This document shows, in pieces, positions 1 through 8,800 of a DNA stretch of 10,692 bases. How positions within the stretch are numbered: the stretch's first letter is position 1; every line of letters begins with the position of its first letter. Below the pieces are notes generated by a model. That model made no database searches. It saw only the letters and a program-made list of their open reading frames with translations, and was not told the origin of the DNA. Origin of the DNA: an uncultured Clostridia bacterium. GTDB lineage: Bacteria; Bacillota; Clostridia; Oscillospirales; Acutalibacteraceae. Made by a program: the position numbers and the translations under genes. Location: positions 1-10,692 of the forward strand of contig CAMMKL010000050.1 of NCBI GenBank assembly GCA_946497265.1, in the 5' to 3' direction.

Positions 1-456
1 CTCCGAAAGGGTCAGCGACCCCTGTTGCAGAGAAGCGTTAACCTGTTTTAGGAATCCGCGTGGCATGCGGGCGGCGTCCTTTTCCGAAAGGATCAGCTCC
101 CCATCCTGAGGGAGTGCATAGTTTAAAATCATCGCCTGCAGCAAAGAAAAATAATCTTCTTCCTTTAGGGTATACAGGGATTCCCGCGCTTCGTCAATCA
201 TTTCGCCGATAACGTCTTGTTTTGCTTTCAAAATTTGGCGTCGGCGCTCCAGCATAGCGCCGGATCTGGCCCGCGCGCCAACCCTCTCCACCAATGTTTG
301 GGTTTCCGCGTCCATACGGGCGGCCTCCTCTTCGCCTTGCTTACGGGCTTTTTCCAAAATCGCCTGTGCCTGCTGTTGCGCCTGCTCCTGATTATGCGCC
401 GCAACCGTTTCGGCGGAAGCCTGGATCTCCTGCAATATGTTTTCTAATCCTGTCAT
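1..456 (-). CDS. ntpE: V/A-type ATPase subunit E, C-terminus cut by window edge
   Basis: Peripheral-stalk subunit E of a V/A-type ATPase. With subunit G/H it forms the rod that stops the A/B catalytic head from turning with the rotor. The first 152 codons are visible and stay open to the window edge; the family is usually near 200 residues, so roughly the last quarter is missing. The protein begins MTGLENILQEIQ and has a long, Ala/Gln/Glu/Arg-rich coiled coil over about residues 1-95, followed by the start of the globular C-terminal domain (from about YTLKEEDYFSLL). The ATG at 456 is preceded by AGGAG with a 9-base spacer. The gene lies 33 bases after subunit K, in the usual stator-ring-stalk order. 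The call rests on the coiled coil, composition and operon position; I am confident of the family. Confidence 0.88.
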   Translation of the reverse strand, partial: MTGLENILQEIQASAETVAAHNQEQAQQQAQAILEKARKQGEEEAARMDAETQTLVERVGARARSGAMLERRRQILKAKQDVIGEMIDEARESLYTLKEEDYFSLLQAMILNYALPQDGELILSEKDAARMPRGFLKQVNASLQQGSLTLSE

Positions 457-489
457 TGGCAAGCTCTCCTAACTATCGACCGGGGTGAA

Positions 490-972
490 TTAAATATTCA
501 ACCCACCGATGCCCGTTATGGCTAAAATGGATATAAGCAGCGCCAATATCGCATAGGTTTCCACCATAATTGGGAAAAGCATGGCTTTGCCAAACTGTTC
601 CGGTTTTTTGGCTACCAGATGGATGCTGGCTACAGACGCGCGCGCTTGCCTTTTTGCAGACCAAAGACCCACAAACCCCATGGGTAAGCACGCACAAAAA
701 TAGAGGAATCCTTTGGCAACGGAAATGTCTGCGCTCCCGCCCAGGATGCCGATCTGTGAAAGGGTCAGAAAGGCAATCAACAGCCCGTAAATCCCTTGTG
801 TGCCGGGAAGTAGCTGCAGGATAAGGACCTTACCAAACTTGCCGGGGTCTTCCGATACAATGCCGGCGGCAGCCTCGCCGCCCATACCGACCCCAACAGC
901 CGAACCAATGCCGGACAAAAGCGCCGCCAGAACTGCTCCCAACAATGCCAAACCAATACCGAACTGTTCCAT
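490..972 (-). CDS. ntpK: V-type ATPase subunit K, duplicated Na+-type rotor proteolipid
   Basis: Membrane rotor ring subunit (16-kDa type) that carries the coupling ion through the V/A-type ATPase. It is 160 residues from the ATG at 972. I prefer this start to the ATG at 978 because AAGGAG sits 8 bases before 972 but only 2 bases before 978. Two helical hairpins are visible, a duplicated c subunit with four membrane helices. The first hairpin has LPGTQGIYG where a carboxylate would otherwise be; the second has MVETYA with the ion-binding Glu. Comparison from memory with Enterococcus hirae NtpK (L61, T64, Q65, Q110, E139) finds all equivalents here: L55, T58, Q59, Q109, E138. Na+ coupling is therefore inferred. 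The gene begins 2 bases after the subunit I stop codon, suggesting translational coupling. Confidence 0.95.
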   Translation of the reverse strand: MEQFGIGLALLGAVLAALLSGIGSAVGVGMGGEAAAGIVSEDPGKFGKVLILQLLPGTQGIYGLLIAFLTLSQIGILGGSADISVAKGFLYFCACLPMGFVGLWSAKRQARASVASIHLVAKKPEQFGKAMLFPIMVETYAILALLISILAITGIGGLNI

Positions 973-974
973 AA

Positions 975-2975
975 TCATTTCTCCTTAATTTTAAAATATT
1001 GGGTCTTCGCAGAAAACGGCTGGAATTTACGGCCGCCTCCTTCATAAAACTTTCCAAAGAATTCCACGTATTGCAAGCGGTTGGCATGCACATAAGCGCC
1101 CAACAGATTAATTGCAATGTTCAAGGTATGGCCAACCAGGAAAATGATGACAAATACAACGATATTCCCGGTCATGGCAGCCATCTGGTTGACCACCGAA
1201 GCGATAACACCCGTGGCCAACCCCAGCGCCAGCAAACGAGAATACGACAGCACATCGCTTAAATAGCCGGTTACATTATAAAGCCCGTACAAGCCCTTCA
1301 TCAGACGCTTAAACGGATTTCTGGATTCCCGGCCGCTTGTCAGGATAATCCCAACAGCGCCGCAAATCGCGCCGGCCCCTGAAATGGTTCCCGCAGGTTC
1401 CGGAAGGACAAAAGGAATTTGCAGGATTTTCGGAACCATATCGGAGCAAAGGGCAAATACCACCAGGCTGATAAGAAGCAAAAACCAGAAGCCGACATCA
1501 TAGACAGCGTCTTTGTAACGTTTTGCTTTCCAAAGCTGATACCCCTGTATGCCAAGGCCGGTAAACAAATGCAGGATCCCAATGATAAACGAATACAGAA
1601 GAAGCCGCATCGGTTCGTTGACCGGGACAAACCACAGGGCCGGGACATTGACGGGGTTATGGAAAAAGGTAGTGGAAACCACCGTGACGACATCCCCGAA
1701 ATAACTGCCAAACATGACGCCCCAAAAAATAGTGGATAGGCCACAGAAAAAAAACATGTTTAAGGCTTTGCGCAGCCCAATTTCCATATTTTTAAAAACC
1801 GTAAGGGCAATGCCGCAAGCCAACGCCATCAAAAATCCATATCCGGCATCGGATAGCATAAGCCCAAACAAAACATAATAAAAGCCCGCCATGATACCGC
1901 TGGGATCGATTTCCCCCTTTCCCGGAAGGCTAAAGCTTTCTACGACCGATTCGACCGGCGCGGCAAAACCATTGTTGTGCAACGCGACCGGTACATCCTC
2001 ATCCTCTTTGGGCGCCGTACATTCCACAACCGAGGAACAGAGGCCCTCCAACTCTTTTGCCAATGCAGGCGCCGCTGTTTGGGGTATATACCCTTGGGCG
2101 ATAAACAGGTGCTTGGATTGCGCCAACCGGGAAATGATACGATATTTTTCCTCCCTCATGGCGTAATAATCCACGGCAAAGCACAGTTCATCCCTTTTTT
2201 CTACTTCGGCTAAAATTTCCTCCCTTGCTTTTTCCAGCGTCTGCTTTGCCTGTAGTTCCTGGGCTTGGTACCATTCCGCCTGTTGTGCAGGCGGGCGCTT
2301 GGCAGGCGCAGCGGGGCGTACAAACCCCATCGCGCGGATTTTATCCTCCATCTTATGTGCATCCTGTTTCAAACACAATAGGAAAACGCACGTCTGCTCC
2401 GGCTGTGTAGCAACTACCTCCAGGTAAAAGCCTGTGATATCGGGCAGCGCTTTGCTAAGCTTATCCTGAAGCTCGTCATACTCATACGGTTCGGGGAACG
2501 CCCCCACAAAGGCGGCGGTCTTTGCCGTCCCTTGAAACCGCATCGAAATGTCCAGGGGGTTCCATGGCTTTAGCGCTTCCATCTGGGTTTGTAAACGCTG
2601 GATTTCCGATTTTTGCTCGGTAATTTCGCGCTCCAGTGACAGCAACCGATAGGCTGTCTTCATGATTTCTTCCGCGCGCTGCATTTCCTGCTCGTACTTT
2701 TTTAGGGAGATCTCCTCCCGGCCATTTAGCTTGGAGAAGACACCCTTTTTCCTAGGGGCATACTCGTCTAGGATACCAACGGCCTGTTGCGCGACCGATT
2801 TATTTTTATGAAACAGTTCCTGAGCCGATGCGGTATCCATTTTTTGAAAAAGCGCGTCGTCTATTTTGGCATTCATAATCTCCACTACGCCGCGCCGCTG
2901 TAAGGTTTCCAAAACCTTTTTGCGGTCTTTTTTCAGTGCGTAAATACTGATGCGTTGCATCGGAAGCACTGCCAT
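975..2975 (-). CDS. ntpI: V-type ATPase subunit I (subunit a-like stator)
   Basis: Stator subunit that binds the peripheral stalks and forms the ion half-channels next to the K ring. The 666-residue length is typical of the family. Residues 1 to about 350 are a soluble domain with two long coiled-coil stretches (about 85-135 and 235-265) joined by mixed alpha/beta segments. From about residue 361 the protein is membrane-embedded, with hydrophobic segments near 361-392, 403-426, 456-478, 492-512, 530-546, 565-600 and 605-635. The essential arginine of subunit a corresponds to R580 in DVLSYSRLLALGLA. The typical C-terminal block (HTLNIAINLLGAYVHANRLQ and the following VEFFGKFYEGGG) is intact. 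The ATG at 2975 follows AAGGAGGT with a 9-base spacer. The gene is 56 bases after the G/H gene, and its TGA lies 2 bases before the preferred K start. Confidence 0.96.
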   Translation of the reverse strand: MAVLPMQRISIYALKKDRKKVLETLQRRGVVEIMNAKIDDALFQKMDTASAQELFHKNKSVAQQAVGILDEYAPRKKGVFSKLNGREEISLKKYEQEMQRAEEIMKTAYRLLSLEREITEQKSEIQRLQTQMEALKPWNPLDISMRFQGTAKTAAFVGAFPEPYEYDELQDKLSKALPDITGFYLEVVATQPEQTCVFLLCLKQDAHKMEDKIRAMGFVRPAAPAKRPPAQQAEWYQAQELQAKQTLEKAREEILAEVEKRDELCFAVDYYAMREEKYRIISRLAQSKHLFIAQGYIPQTAAPALAKELEGLCSSVVECTAPKEDEDVPVALHNNGFAAPVESVVESFSLPGKGEIDPSGIMAGFYYVLFGLMLSDAGYGFLMALACGIALTVFKNMEIGLRKALNMFFFCGLSTIFWGVMFGSYFGDVVTVVSTTFFHNPVNVPALWFVPVNEPMRLLLYSFIIGILHLFTGLGIQGYQLWKAKRYKDAVYDVGFWFLLLISLVVFALCSDMVPKILQIPFVLPEPAGTISGAGAICGAVGIILTSGRESRNPFKRLMKGLYGLYNVTGYLSDVLSYSRLLALGLATGVIASVVNQMAAMTGNIVVFVIIFLVGHTLNIAINLLGAYVHANRLQYVEFFGKFYEGGGRKFQPFSAKTQYFKIKEK

Positions 2976-3031
2976 ACCTTATCAACCTCCTTCCGCTGAA
3001 AACCAACCCCCCGCCGGGTATGCATCATAAA

Positions 3032-3346
3032 TCAGGGCTGCAGAACCTTTTGTAAAATCATCCGGAGGGTTTCCTGCTTTTTTTGCTGGGCTTGTGCCCT
3101 CAGGCCGTCCGCTTCCCGCTTCGCATCTTCTTTTGCCTGGGACAAAAGCTGTTCCGCTTGAAGCTGCGCCAACCGAAGCTTTTCCTCCCTGCGGGCCTGT
3201 GCTTGCCGCTTTGCCTGAGCAAAAATCTCCTGCGCCTGTATTTGAGCGCCGTCTACAATCCTTTTTGCCTGTTCCCGGCTTTTTTGTTCCAGTGCCTCGG
3301 CCAGACGTTCTGCCTCTCGCACCCTGTCGATAGTATCCTGTGCCAA
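3032..3346 (-). CDS. V/A-type ATPase subunit G/H, peripheral stalk, TTG start
   Basis: A 104-residue protein that is almost entirely charged coiled coil: Ala, Gln, Glu, Lys and Arg dominate, with no membrane segment or signal peptide. This matches the small stalk partner of subunit E, called G or H (AhaH, NtpF) in bacterial and archaeal V/A-ATPases. Its place directly before subunit I fits that role. The reading frame upstream is closed by a TAG and contains no ATG or GTG, so the only sensible start is TTG at 3346 (LAQDTIDRVREAERL). A GGAAGGGA-type ribosome binding site lies about 13 bases upstream, rather far away. A nearby GTG and ATG at 3349-3354 are out of frame. TTG plus distant spacing suggests modest initiation at the first gene of the operon. 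Coiled-coil sequences are poorly specific, so the name leans on context. Confidence 0.82.
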   Translation of the reverse strand: MAQDTIDRVREAERLAEALEQKSREQAKRIVDGAQIQAQEIFAQAKRQAQARREEKLRLAQLQAEQLLSQAKEDAKREADGLRAQAQQKKQETLRMILQKVLQP

Positions 3347-3433
3347 ATCATCACCAGCTTCCCTTCCGAGACAAACCCGCGGCCCGTGTGCCTCTGCCTA
3401 TGAAAAAGCCATTGCGTCTTTCGAACACCTGCG

Positions 3434-3472
3434 CCGGGTTTCCCGGTTTGTACTAGACAGCAACTCTGTCTA
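3434..3472 (-). repeat. Two short inverted repeats in the ATPase leader
   Basis: A 7-base inverted repeat, tagacag and ctgtcta, spans 3454-3472 with a 5-base spacer. A second, ccggg and cccgg with a 3-base spacer, spans 3434-3446. Both would lie at the very start of the leader RNA if the candidate promoter at 3477-3506 is right. Neither is followed by a T run on the minus strand, so they are not terminators. They may be leader hairpins or operator sites; no known riboswitch was recognised. Confidence 0.3.
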
Positions 3473-3523
3473 AAAAAGAATAGTTGATTGTTTTAGTTTA
3501 CTGCAAATCCCCAAAACAATCAA
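3473..3523 (-). terminator. Inverted repeat with T tract, likely terminator of the HAD gene
   Basis: The 11-base arms at 3484-3494 (ttgattgtttt) and 3513-3523 (aaaacaatcaa) are perfectly complementary around an 18-base loop. On the minus strand the hairpin is followed by CTATTCTTTTTT. It lies about 40 bases after the HAD stop codon, in the right orientation to end that transcript before the ATPase operon. The stem is AT-rich and the T tract starts six bases after it, so an operator role is also possible. Confidence 0.5.
3477..3506 (-). promoter_or_regulatory. Candidate sigma-A promoter of the ATPase operon
   Basis: On the minus strand TTGCAG (3501-3506) is followed after 18 bases by TATTCT (3477-3482). 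Each box matches four of six consensus bases. This is the best pair I found between the HAD gene and the ATPase operon, but it is weak. The -35 box lies in the loop and the spacer includes the right arm of the inverted repeat at 3484-3523, so terminator and promoter would overlap. Transcription would start near 3470, giving a leader of about 125 bases before the TTG start. Confidence 0.3.
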
Positions 3524-3564
3524 TCATTTCCCATTAATTTTTTCCAAATTATCTTTATTTTTAA

Positions 3565-4392
3565 TCAGATACGCCAATGGGCAGCTAAATAGCGCGCCAC
3601 GGAATCCCGGCTGCTGGGCTCTATGATCACATCGGCTGCTTCTTTTGCAGCTCCTACCCCGTCTTCTACCACTACCCCAACGTCAGAGATACGCAGCATA
3701 TCCAGGTCATTATAGTTATCCCCAAATGCCACTATTTTTTCCGCTGCGCATAGTTTTTTTATCTTTTGAACACCGTTGCTTTTGCTGGCCGCCTCGCTAA
3801 ACAATTCCAAATAATAGACATCTGAGTAATTATCTTTGTAAAAAGCAGCACGCAACCCAGGGATTTTTTCCATTGCCTCGTATAAGGGCTGCAAGACCTC
3901 CCTACTGTCTTGCAGCGTAAAATAAATAATTTGATCCGTTGGATGTATTTGCAGCGCGTCAACCTGCTCAAACCGCTTATATGCCTTTCCCTTGCGGCTT
4001 TCAAAAAATGCCTGTTCGTGAGGATTTGCCAGCCGTACAAATTCTACGCAGACCTCGTTATGATCGAGCGTATACAGGAAAGGCGGGCGGGCGCATGCTT
4101 CCAGCACCTGTAACGCCTGCTTGGCAGCCTCATACGAAATGGGAGCGCAATCGACGTATTCTTTTTTGGCAAAATCATAGATCAAAGCGCCATTGAGCAA
4201 AACCCCCGGCGCAGAAAGCCGAAGAGGGGACAGCAGTTCCACCGCAGTAGCGGCGCTGCGTGCTGTTGCCACTGAAAAAAGCATGCCTTGGTCCAGCAGG
4301 CGGTTGATAATCTCCACCGTACGCGGGGACAATTCCTTTTGCGGAGTCAGAAGGGTTCCATCCAAATCGCTAATATATAGGGTTTTCTGCAT
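3565..4392 (-). CDS. Cof-type HAD-IIB phosphatase
   Basis: Cytoplasmic haloacid dehalogenase-superfamily phosphatase of the Cof (HAD-IIB) type, which usually removes phosphate from sugar phosphates or cofactors; the substrate cannot be read from sequence. All four catalytic motifs are present: DLDGT with nucleophile D9 and acid/base D11, VATARS with T43, K204 in SKSNGV, and GDNYND (224-229) with the Mg2+-binding acids. The large insert between motifs II and III (about residues 80-195) is the C2 cap typical of this type. The length of 275 is normal. I chose the ATG at 4392 because GGAGGAG lies 6 bases upstream; an ATG at 4407 in the same frame would put that site inside the coding region. The gene starts 18 bases after the hydrolase stop codon, so the two probably share a transcript. 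Confidence 0.92.
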   Translation of the reverse strand: MQKTLYISDLDGTLLTPQKELSPRTVEIINRLLDQGMLFSVATARSAATAVELLSPLRLSAPGVLLNGALIYDFAKKEYVDCAPISYEAAKQALQVLEACARPPFLYTLDHNEVCVEFVRLANPHEQAFFESRKGKAYKRFEQVDALQIHPTDQIIYFTLQDSREVLQPLYEAMEKIPGLRAAFYKDNYSDVYYLELFSEAASKSNGVQKIKKLCAAEKIVAFGDNYNDLDMLRISDVGVVVEDGVGAAKEAADVIIEPSSRDSVARYLAAHWRI

Positions 4393-4410
4393 CGTCTTCT
4401 CCTCCATTTT

Positions 4411-5715
4411 TTATAAATCGCATAAACATCCGTAATCACGCCGGTCTGATACAATGTAAATTCCACAATCTGCATTACGGGTTGCCCCTGTACATTTAGG
4501 GCAACGCAGGGTTAATGCGCCCTTTTCGCAAAATTCCCAACAATACGCTGTACGGTTACAGCAATAGCCGTTTTCTAAAAACCAACGGCAGGCCGAGGGA
4601 TTGGTACAATGTTTGATACCTTCTCCGGCTGAGTACTGTTCGCCGACCATACCGGCTGCTTGGTAATCGCCATTGGAGATCAGGACATGTGCTTTGGCAA
4701 TATTGCCGAACACATGCGACCAACTCCCCGCCGTCCCGTGGTGCGGCGCCTTAAAAATATAATAGCCGTCGTAAAGGTCGCCCGCAATCCGATCAAAAGT
4801 TTCGGGGGTCGCGTCCCCCGTCATCAGGATGTCATCATAGGATGCCGCTTGAACGCGCCGATTGTGAAAAACAATGCTGGCGGCGTTTTGTGCGTCGCTG
4901 TATTCGCTGCGAACCGCAGGGCGGCTAAGGATTTCTATAATATCCTGCGCCGCGGGCAGCAAGCGCAAAGAATCGGAAAGCTCGTCGATCTGTTTTAGGA
5001 TGCCTTTCAGACGGTTAATGGAGTTCTGGATAGTATGTAAGGATTCCCTCCCCTGAGGGCGGCAAATATCGCAACAGTGTATATATTCATCGCAAAATTG
5101 TTCCTTTAGCTGCAAAAAGCGGACAGCGCTTTCCCCAATAAACGGCGAAGAAAGGCATACGTCCAATTCCTCCACCATATCTGTAAACAAAGGCGAAAAG
5201 GGGTATTCGTCCAGCTTAGGCCAAAGAACCTCATATTCCACCTCTTCAAAACAGAACCGGGATTCCCTGCCCAATGTATAGGCCGCCTCTGTGCCGGCGG
5301 TTTCCGATATCTGTTCAAAAATCCGTAGGGCGCCGATACTCATCCGGCCAAATTCGGACTGCGCCCCTAAAAAAGCATATACATATAAGGCGAACTCAAT
5401 CAGCAACGCCCGCCCTCTTGGGTCTACCGGTGTTGCCGGCAAATAGATCCGATCAAAATAAAAAGGCTTGTTTTTAAGGATCCTTTTCAAGCCGCAAAAA
5501 TGGTCCCGATGAAAATGCGTGAGCAAAAACGCCCGGCTCCTGGCCAGGCTGTAGCGAGGTATCAGGACATGTTCGACATAATCGCTTACTTCCCTGCCGT
5601 TTTCTCGTATTTTGATATTCATAGAGCCGCAATCCACCATAAGGATATTCCCCTGAGCGCTCCCCAGTACTATGCATTCCCCAAATTCCACATTGTGCAT
5701 TTCCAGCCAATTCAT
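4411..5715 (-). CDS. ComEC-like metallo-beta-lactamase-fold hydrolase with Cys-rich tail
   Basis: Predicted cytoplasmic metallohydrolase of 434 residues, without signal peptide or membrane helices. Residues 1-80 start like the soluble hydrolase domain of ComEC-related proteins (FGECIVLGSAQGNILMVDCG), with the metal motif HFHRDH (H67, H69, D71, H72). Later metal-site elements are TGD (299-301) and APHHGT (H325, H326). A roughly 190-residue insert (about 90-280) separates the two halves. Within it are clustered cysteines at 208, 214, 215 and 218. The last 65 residues hold 11 cysteines (370, 376, 385, 386, 392, 396, 405, 408, 417, 430, 432), including CPKC, which could bind zinc or an iron-sulfur cluster. 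The substrate is unknown; relatives cleave phosphodiesters. AGGAGGG lies 10 bases before the ATG. The gene follows the MORN gene after a terminator and precedes the HAD phosphatase. Confidence 0.85.
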   Translation of the reverse strand: MNWLEMHNVEFGECIVLGSAQGNILMVDCGSMNIKIRENGREVSDYVEHVLIPRYSLARSRAFLLTHFHRDHFCGLKRILKNKPFYFDRIYLPATPVDPRGRALLIEFALYVYAFLGAQSEFGRMSIGALRIFEQISETAGTEAAYTLGRESRFCFEEVEYEVLWPKLDEYPFSPLFTDMVEELDVCLSSPFIGESAVRFLQLKEQFCDEYIHCCDICRPQGRESLHTIQNSINRLKGILKQIDELSDSLRLLPAAQDIIEILSRPAVRSEYSDAQNAASIVFHNRRVQAASYDDILMTGDATPETFDRIAGDLYDGYYIFKAPHHGTAGSWSHVFGNIAKAHVLISNGDYQAAGMVGEQYSAGEGIKHCTNPSACRWFLENGYCCNRTAYCWEFCEKGALTLRCPKCTGATRNADCGIYIVSDRRDYGCLCDL

Positions 5716-5742
5716 AAACCCGTTTCCCTCCTAAAATATTAG

Positions 5743-5794
5743 AAAAAGGTGTAACAGCACGTTCAAAGCATGCCGCTTTGCCAGCTGTTACACC
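5743..5794 (-). terminator. Strong Rho-independent terminator after the MORN gene
   Basis: Perfect 11-base arms ggtgtaacagc (5748-5758) and gctgttacacc (5784-5794) enclose a second, nested 6-base stem, caaagc (5764-5769) and gctttg (5775-5780). On the minus strand the hairpin is followed directly by TTTTTCTAAT. It starts 11 bases after the MORN stop codon and ends about 30 bases before the hydrolase start. It should stop much of the MORN transcript. Read-through or an unseen promoter would be needed to express the two genes downstream. Confidence 0.88.
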
Positions 5795-5805
5795 CTCGTC
5801 AATCT

Positions 5806-8800
5806 TTAGCCGCCGTTCTCTTCTGCATCCGATGGAAGATAAAAATAGGTTATATTACCGGTAAATTGGAGGCACTTCGCCCCTGTATGCCTTGGCGATA
5901 CAAACATTCCCCGAAGCGTGCTGCCGTCCATCCGGTAAATTACACCCTTGCCGCGCGGTTCCCCTTCTTCAAAGCAGCCGGTATATCGGTGATCGTTGTG
6001 CAGAATAGTCCCTTTTCCATCCGGCTTTCCGTCCTTTAACTGGCCGGAGTACAATCCACAGCCCATTTTTTGTTCCACAGCGCAGGCCGGCCCTTGCCGA
6101 TAACCCTCATATTCGGTATTGGACAGGCGGTCGCACGGAACCAAGGGCGGCATGCGCCTGCGGGTTACCTGCATACTGTGGGTTAATAAGCCATCGGTGA
6201 AAATACCCTCTTCCTTTTTTTCTCCATATGGGGAAAGGGTGCAGCCCAGGCCTGCCGGTTTCCCGGCTTTTACGCTCCCTTCGTATTCCAAACAACCTTC
6301 CGCATTAAATTGGCGCGCATAAATAAGGCTTCCATCCTCATAAATGCCTTCCACCCTGACAACCCCGTCTACGATGGTGTTTACCCGGCCTTCCAGCTTT
6401 CCCGCACGAAAACTGCCCGCATAACGCGGCTTACCGTTTTGATACAATAAGCCGGCCCCCTCATAGCGGTTGTCCTTCCAGCCGCCGGAATATTCGGGGC
6501 GGCCCTGGACATAGCTGGTCCCGAACCCATGGCGCATATTGTCTTGAAATTCTCCTGAATAAACATAGCTGCCGTCTTGATATTCATACCCTTTGCCGTG
6601 GTAGCGCCCCTCCCGGAAGCTTCCTTCATATCGCTTTTCGCCGCCGGAATAGCTGCATCCTTCGCCGTGGTATTTCCAGTCTTTCCATTCTCCACAATAT
6701 ACAAGCTCCCCTTGGGCTGTATAACCGTCCAAAAAGCCGCTGGGCTCGCCATCGGCAAATTTTCCCACACAGCGCCCGCCGTCCGATAAGAATTTGCAGC
6801 CCAAACCATGGTAACGGCTGTTTTCCCAACTGCCTTCGTACACTTTTCGGCCATTTGCATCGCACTCTTCGGCCTGGCCGCAAACCTCCCCGTTTATGAA
6901 ATCCCCCGAAACCGTATGGCCGTCTTCTCGATAAAGGATGCCCTTTCCATAATATAGGTCTTCCTGCCAATCGCCGCTGTATCGTATCGATCCGTCCGCA
7001 CGGTATTCGACGCCTTTTCCGCAGCGGCGGCCATCCCGCCAATTTCCGGAATAAAGCAGGTTACCGTCCGGGTCGAACTGCGTCCCCTTTCCATTGAGCC
7101 TGTTTTCAAGCCAAAAACCTACCAGGATGCTCCCATCATCCGCATAACCTACGCCGGTTCCGTGCCGTTTGCCCTCCAGCCATTGGCCCGAATACAAAAG
7201 GGTTCCGTTGTAGTCGAATAAGGCGCTTTTCCCTACCGGAACGTTCTCTTGCCAGCGGCCCACTTGAATCGTGCGCTCGCCCGGCCGGAAGGATACCCCC
7301 ATTCCGTGCCTGCGGTTTTCCTTCCATTCCCCCGCATAACAAAGCCGTCCGGTCTTATAATAATAGGTTCCAAAGCCGTCCCGTTTATCGTCGGCATAGC
7401 CGCCTTCATAGGCCGTTTTTCCGTCCTGCATTACGGTATGTCCATACCCTTCCCGTTTTCCGTTGGACAATCCGCCAAAGTAATAGTAATTTTCCGTTGG
7501 GGATACGCAGATTTTCCTTTTTTCCAGTCCCGTATAGGGGCATCCGATGGAAACGCCGCTGCATTCGCCCTGCAAAAAGTATGGGATATCGCGGTCGTCA
7601 TCTCCCAACACTGCTTGCTCGTAATCTGTGTGCGCGCCCATATCATCCTGTGCCGGTACAGGGCGGCGCTCAGAAGGCGGCGGTGCTGCATCCATTTCAG
7701 GACGGGCGTATTTATTCTTGCTGATTGGCTGAATAATCACGTTATAGCGTCCCAGCCTCTGACGCTCATCGTGTGAAAGCCCCAGACTTTCAAGCGCTTC
7801 CGCCGCGTCTGTCGGCTCCCCTAAAGACTCAATCGCAGAATAGGTATAGGCCGCCGGCTCTTCTGAAGCGGATTGCGCGCCTTTTTCTACCGCTTCCTTT
7901 TCCTCAATAGCCTCTGTTTCAGCGGGCTCTACGTTTACCTCCGTTTCTTCTGCACCGGATTCGGCGCCTTCTTCTATAGGAGGTTCCTCTTCCGTACGGC
8001 CTTGCGGCTCCACTTCAGGCGGGATCCGGTCTTCTTCGACCAGATATTTCTCAGCGTCCACCGTACCGGACCATTGGTAACTGCCGGATTGGTCATAGCG
8101 GCGCAGGGAGGTTTGGGCTTCTTGCTGAATACGTTTGAGTTCCGCCAAGTTGGTTTCCATTTCTGCAGCCCGGCGTTCGTTATTCGGCGCCATCCCCTCC
8201 TGTTCTGTGTTGGCAACCGCTTCGGCCTTACTGTGTTCTTCTTGTCCGCTATGCAGCGTCACCTGAAACCCTTCCGCCCGGTCAGCCTCCTCGTCCGGCA
8301 CGTCCGGGCGCTCCACCGTAAACAGTGGGGGCGCCTGATTCCCCGAACGAATGGCCTCCAGCACCGTACGGCGGCGCTGGGATTCCTCTCTCCGGCAATA
8401 ATAAAAATCCCCTCGGCTGGTATGTGCTGCCACCTCAGGCACACCGGCCGCCCCGTTGAGCAAAGATAGTTCGCCGGCATCCTTGGGGATCTCGCAGGGG
8501 TATAATTGAAAACATTTTTCTTCTTTGCCTTCCCCAAAATATTCGTGCATCAAAAGGATATTGTCATCAGCACCCAGCGAGAGCACCGCAGCGGGGATTT
8601 TCTTTCGTTCAGATGAATAATATTCTGTTTTATACCAATGGTGCTCAGGGTCAAAATAAGCCCTTTTTACCAACTGCTTTCCTGCGTCCTGTGTCAATAC
8701 CAGATATCCGCCTTCTCCCGTTGCAATCGCTTTTTCCGCCAATTTGCCATCAGCCATCTTTTTCCATTTAAGTGGCGCGCCGTTTTCCAATACATAGGAA

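Noticed and set aside
830..1117. A 95-residue minus frame across the I/K junction
   Set aside because: Both subunits are intact in their own frames, with conserved C-terminal and N-terminal ends at the junction, so this is an out-of-phase reading.
6381..6860. A 159-residue minus frame within the MORN repeats in another phase
   Set aside because: It is a shifted reading of the repeat array. The main frame shows regular MORN units throughout and no break.
5866..7485. Repeat array as a CRISPR or DNA satellite
   Set aside because: The units are about 69 bases, diverged at DNA level and conserved as protein, with no constant repeat and variable spacer pattern.
7873..8469. A 198-residue open frame on the plus strand inside the MORN gene
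   Set aside because: It lies antisense to the Glu-rich and flanking part of the MORN protein, has Phe/Arg-rich composition without domain features, and arises from the codon use of the real gene.
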